Shown here one piece after another: positions 20,303 to 21,082 of a stretch of 21,082 nt of DNA. Origin of the DNA: Saccoglossus kowalevskii (lineage: Eukaryota > Hemichordata > Enteropneusta > Harrimaniidae); NCBI RefSeq assembly GCF_000003605.2, contig NW_003156168.1, positions 1-21,082 on the forward strand, read 5' to 3'. Every line of letters begins with the position of its first letter. Position 1 is the stretch's first letter. The translations under genes were made by a program, and so were the position numbers. The notes under the pieces were generated by a model. It searched no databases, was not told the origin of the DNA, and saw nothing but the letters and a program-made list of their open reading frames with translations.

Positions 20303-21082
20303 AAGTGTAGTGAGTCGATATGTTATCAGTACATGTGTAATAAACCGTTATGGTATCAGTACAAGTGTAATAAAACTAATATGTTATCGGTACAAATGTA
20401 ATAAACCGTTATGGTATCAGTACAAGTGTAATAAAACGATATGTTATCAGTACAAGTGTAATAAACCGATATGTTATCAGTACAAGTGTAATAAACCGAT
20501 ATGATATCAGTACAAGTGTAATAAACCGATATGTTATCAGTACAAGTGTAATAAACCGTTATGGTATCAGTACAAGTGTAATAAACCCTTATGTTATCAG
20601 TATAAGTGTAATATACCGATATGAAATCAGTACAAGTGTAATAAACCGATATGGTTTCTGTACAATTGTATTATACCGATATGGTATCAGTACAAGTGTA
20701 ATAGACCGATATGTTATCAGTACAAGTGTGATAAACCGATATGTTATCAGTACAAGTGTAATAAACCGATATGTTATCAGTACAAGTGTAATAAACCGAT
20801 ATGATATCAGTACAAGTGTAATAAACCGATATGTTATCAGTACAAGTGTAGTAAACCGTTATGGTATCAGTACAAGTGTAATAAACCGATATGGTATCTG
20901 TACAATTGTAATAAACCGAAATGGTATCAGTACTAGTGTAATAGACCGATATGTTATCAGTAGAAGTGTATATACCGATATGTTATCAGTACAAGAGTAA
21001 TATACCGATATGTTATCAGTACAAGTGTAATAAAATTGATATGTTATCAGTACAAGTGTAATAAACCGTTATGGTATCAGTG
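20303..21082. repeat. Tail segment of unit B
   Basis: Counterpart of 9490-10269. I noted only a handful of differences over the 780 bp, such as CCCTTATG near 20587, GTATTATACC near 20669 and GTAGTAAACC near 20849. It continues to the window end without a break in the repeat. Confidence 0.85.

Larger units (their letters stand above)
991..20985. repeat. Recurring 29-bp monomer carrying TGTATATA (25 sites)
   Basis: A monomer lacking one A after TGTA, so that TGTAATATA becomes TGTATATA. I find it starting at 991, 1981, 2251, 2910, 3180, 4110, 4380, 5249, 5519, 6215, 6454, 6783, 8043, 10144, 11345, 12246, 13716, 14948, 15608, 16629, 17168, 18954, 19193, 19761 and 20957. It shifts the 30-bp phase by one base and is mostly preceded by ACTAGTG-AGACC, or otherwise by GTAGTGAGCC or TGTAATAAACC. 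It was fixed before the HORs spread and is a useful boundary marker. Confidence 0.88.
1..21082. repeat. 30-bp tandem satellite array filling the whole window
   Basis: The entire window is built of a 30-bp monomer in a single orientation, about 700 copies, with no non-repeat sequence at either edge. Position 1411-1440 is a typical copy. The best conserved parts are the anchor TCAGTACAAGTGTAAT and the motif CGATATG. The main variable positions are the three or four bases after TGTAAT (AAAC, ATAC, AGAC, GAAC, GAGC) and the base in GTTA versus GGTA. A typical monomer has 9 G or C in 30 and one CpG. Nearly every monomer contains GTAC, so RsaI should reduce the array to a 30-bp ladder. The orientation shown is arbitrary. 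The pattern fits eukaryotic satellite DNA; function, chromosomal location and species cannot be read from it. I saw no CENP-B box-like motif, telomere repeat, tRNA, rRNA or transposase signature. Confidence 0.98.
10355..21082. repeat. Super-repeat unit B (about 10.8 kb, cut by the window end)
   Basis: This is the second long-range copy. By the tail offset of 10813 the window end corresponds to 10269 in unit A, so about 85 bp are missing before the next head would be expected. The head and tail are about 99% identical to unit A. The interior differs. It has an expanded set of HORs at 11.8-18.7 kb carrying the CTATATG/TCCG variants, TACACGTGTA palindromes and 11-mer blocks. It lacks the 1260-bp tandem pair of unit A and has a further loss of about 430 bp near 20.25 kb. 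Confidence 0.78.

Noticed and set aside
1-21082. CRISPR array
   Set aside because: The period is 30 bp with no alternating unique spacers; every base belongs to the repeat and no cas genes are present.
1-21082. Bacterial iteron or replication origin
   Set aside because: About 700 copies over 21 kb with nested HORs and no replication gene or AT-rich unique region fits a eukaryotic satellite, not an iteron set.
1-21082. Centromere function with a CENP-B-type box
   Set aside because: I found no sequence close to the CENP-B box in the monomer or its variants. HORs alone do not prove a centromere, so no functional call is made.

Overview
The whole window is satellite DNA. It is one uninterrupted tandem array of a 30-bp, roughly 30% G+C monomer, about 700 copies in head-to-tail orientation, and both window edges fall inside the array. 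A representative monomer is 1411-1440. It joins an invariant anchor (TCAGTACAAGTGTAAT), a short variable segment (AAAC, ATAC, AGAC, GAAC or GAGC), CGATATG and then TTA or GTA. I see no protein-coding gene, RNA gene, transposon, CRISPR array or non-repeat island. Arrays of this kind are typical of eukaryotic heterochromatin (pericentromeric, subtelomeric or interstitial), so a nuclear genome is likely. The sequence does not identify the species, and I recognise no named satellite family.

Many long open frames exist but they are by-products of the repeat. Thirty is divisible by three, and the monomer has no stop in four of its six frames, so decapeptide-repeat 'proteins' appear on both strands. 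Single-base indels shift them from one frame into another.

The array has at least three levels of organisation. Level 1 is the 30-bp monomer with a limited set of recurring variants. Level 2 is higher-order repeats (HORs): 8-mers (240 bp, 13236-13715), 11-mers (about 330 bp, 12.6-18.6 kb), units of 929, 1200 and 1139 bp (1981-5248), a near-identical 1260-bp tandem pair (6640-9130), and units of 901, 1470, 1892 and 1560 bp (11345-17167). Level 3 is a super-repeat. Position 1 aligns with 10355 and position 10269 aligns with the window end, with ordered anchors between, so the window is close to two copies of a unit of 10.35-10.8 kb. The ends of the two copies are about 99% identical, while the interiors have been reshuffled by expansion, deletion and chimeric joins.

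Region by region: 1-1410, head of super-repeat A; 1411-5980, HORs of about 1 kb; 5980-6640, a block with an unusual 10-11 bp insertion; 6640-9130, the 1260-bp tandem pair; 8940-9360, a second copy of part of the head; 9490-10354, tail of A; 10355-11825, head of super-repeat B; 11.8-18.7 kb, expansion of HORs carrying the CTATATG/TCCG variants and the 11-mers; 18.69-19.38 kb, second copy of the insertion block; 19.4-21.08 kb, a shortened and chimeric counterpart of the end of A. There is no gene cooperation to describe; what can be read here is the turnover history of a satellite array.
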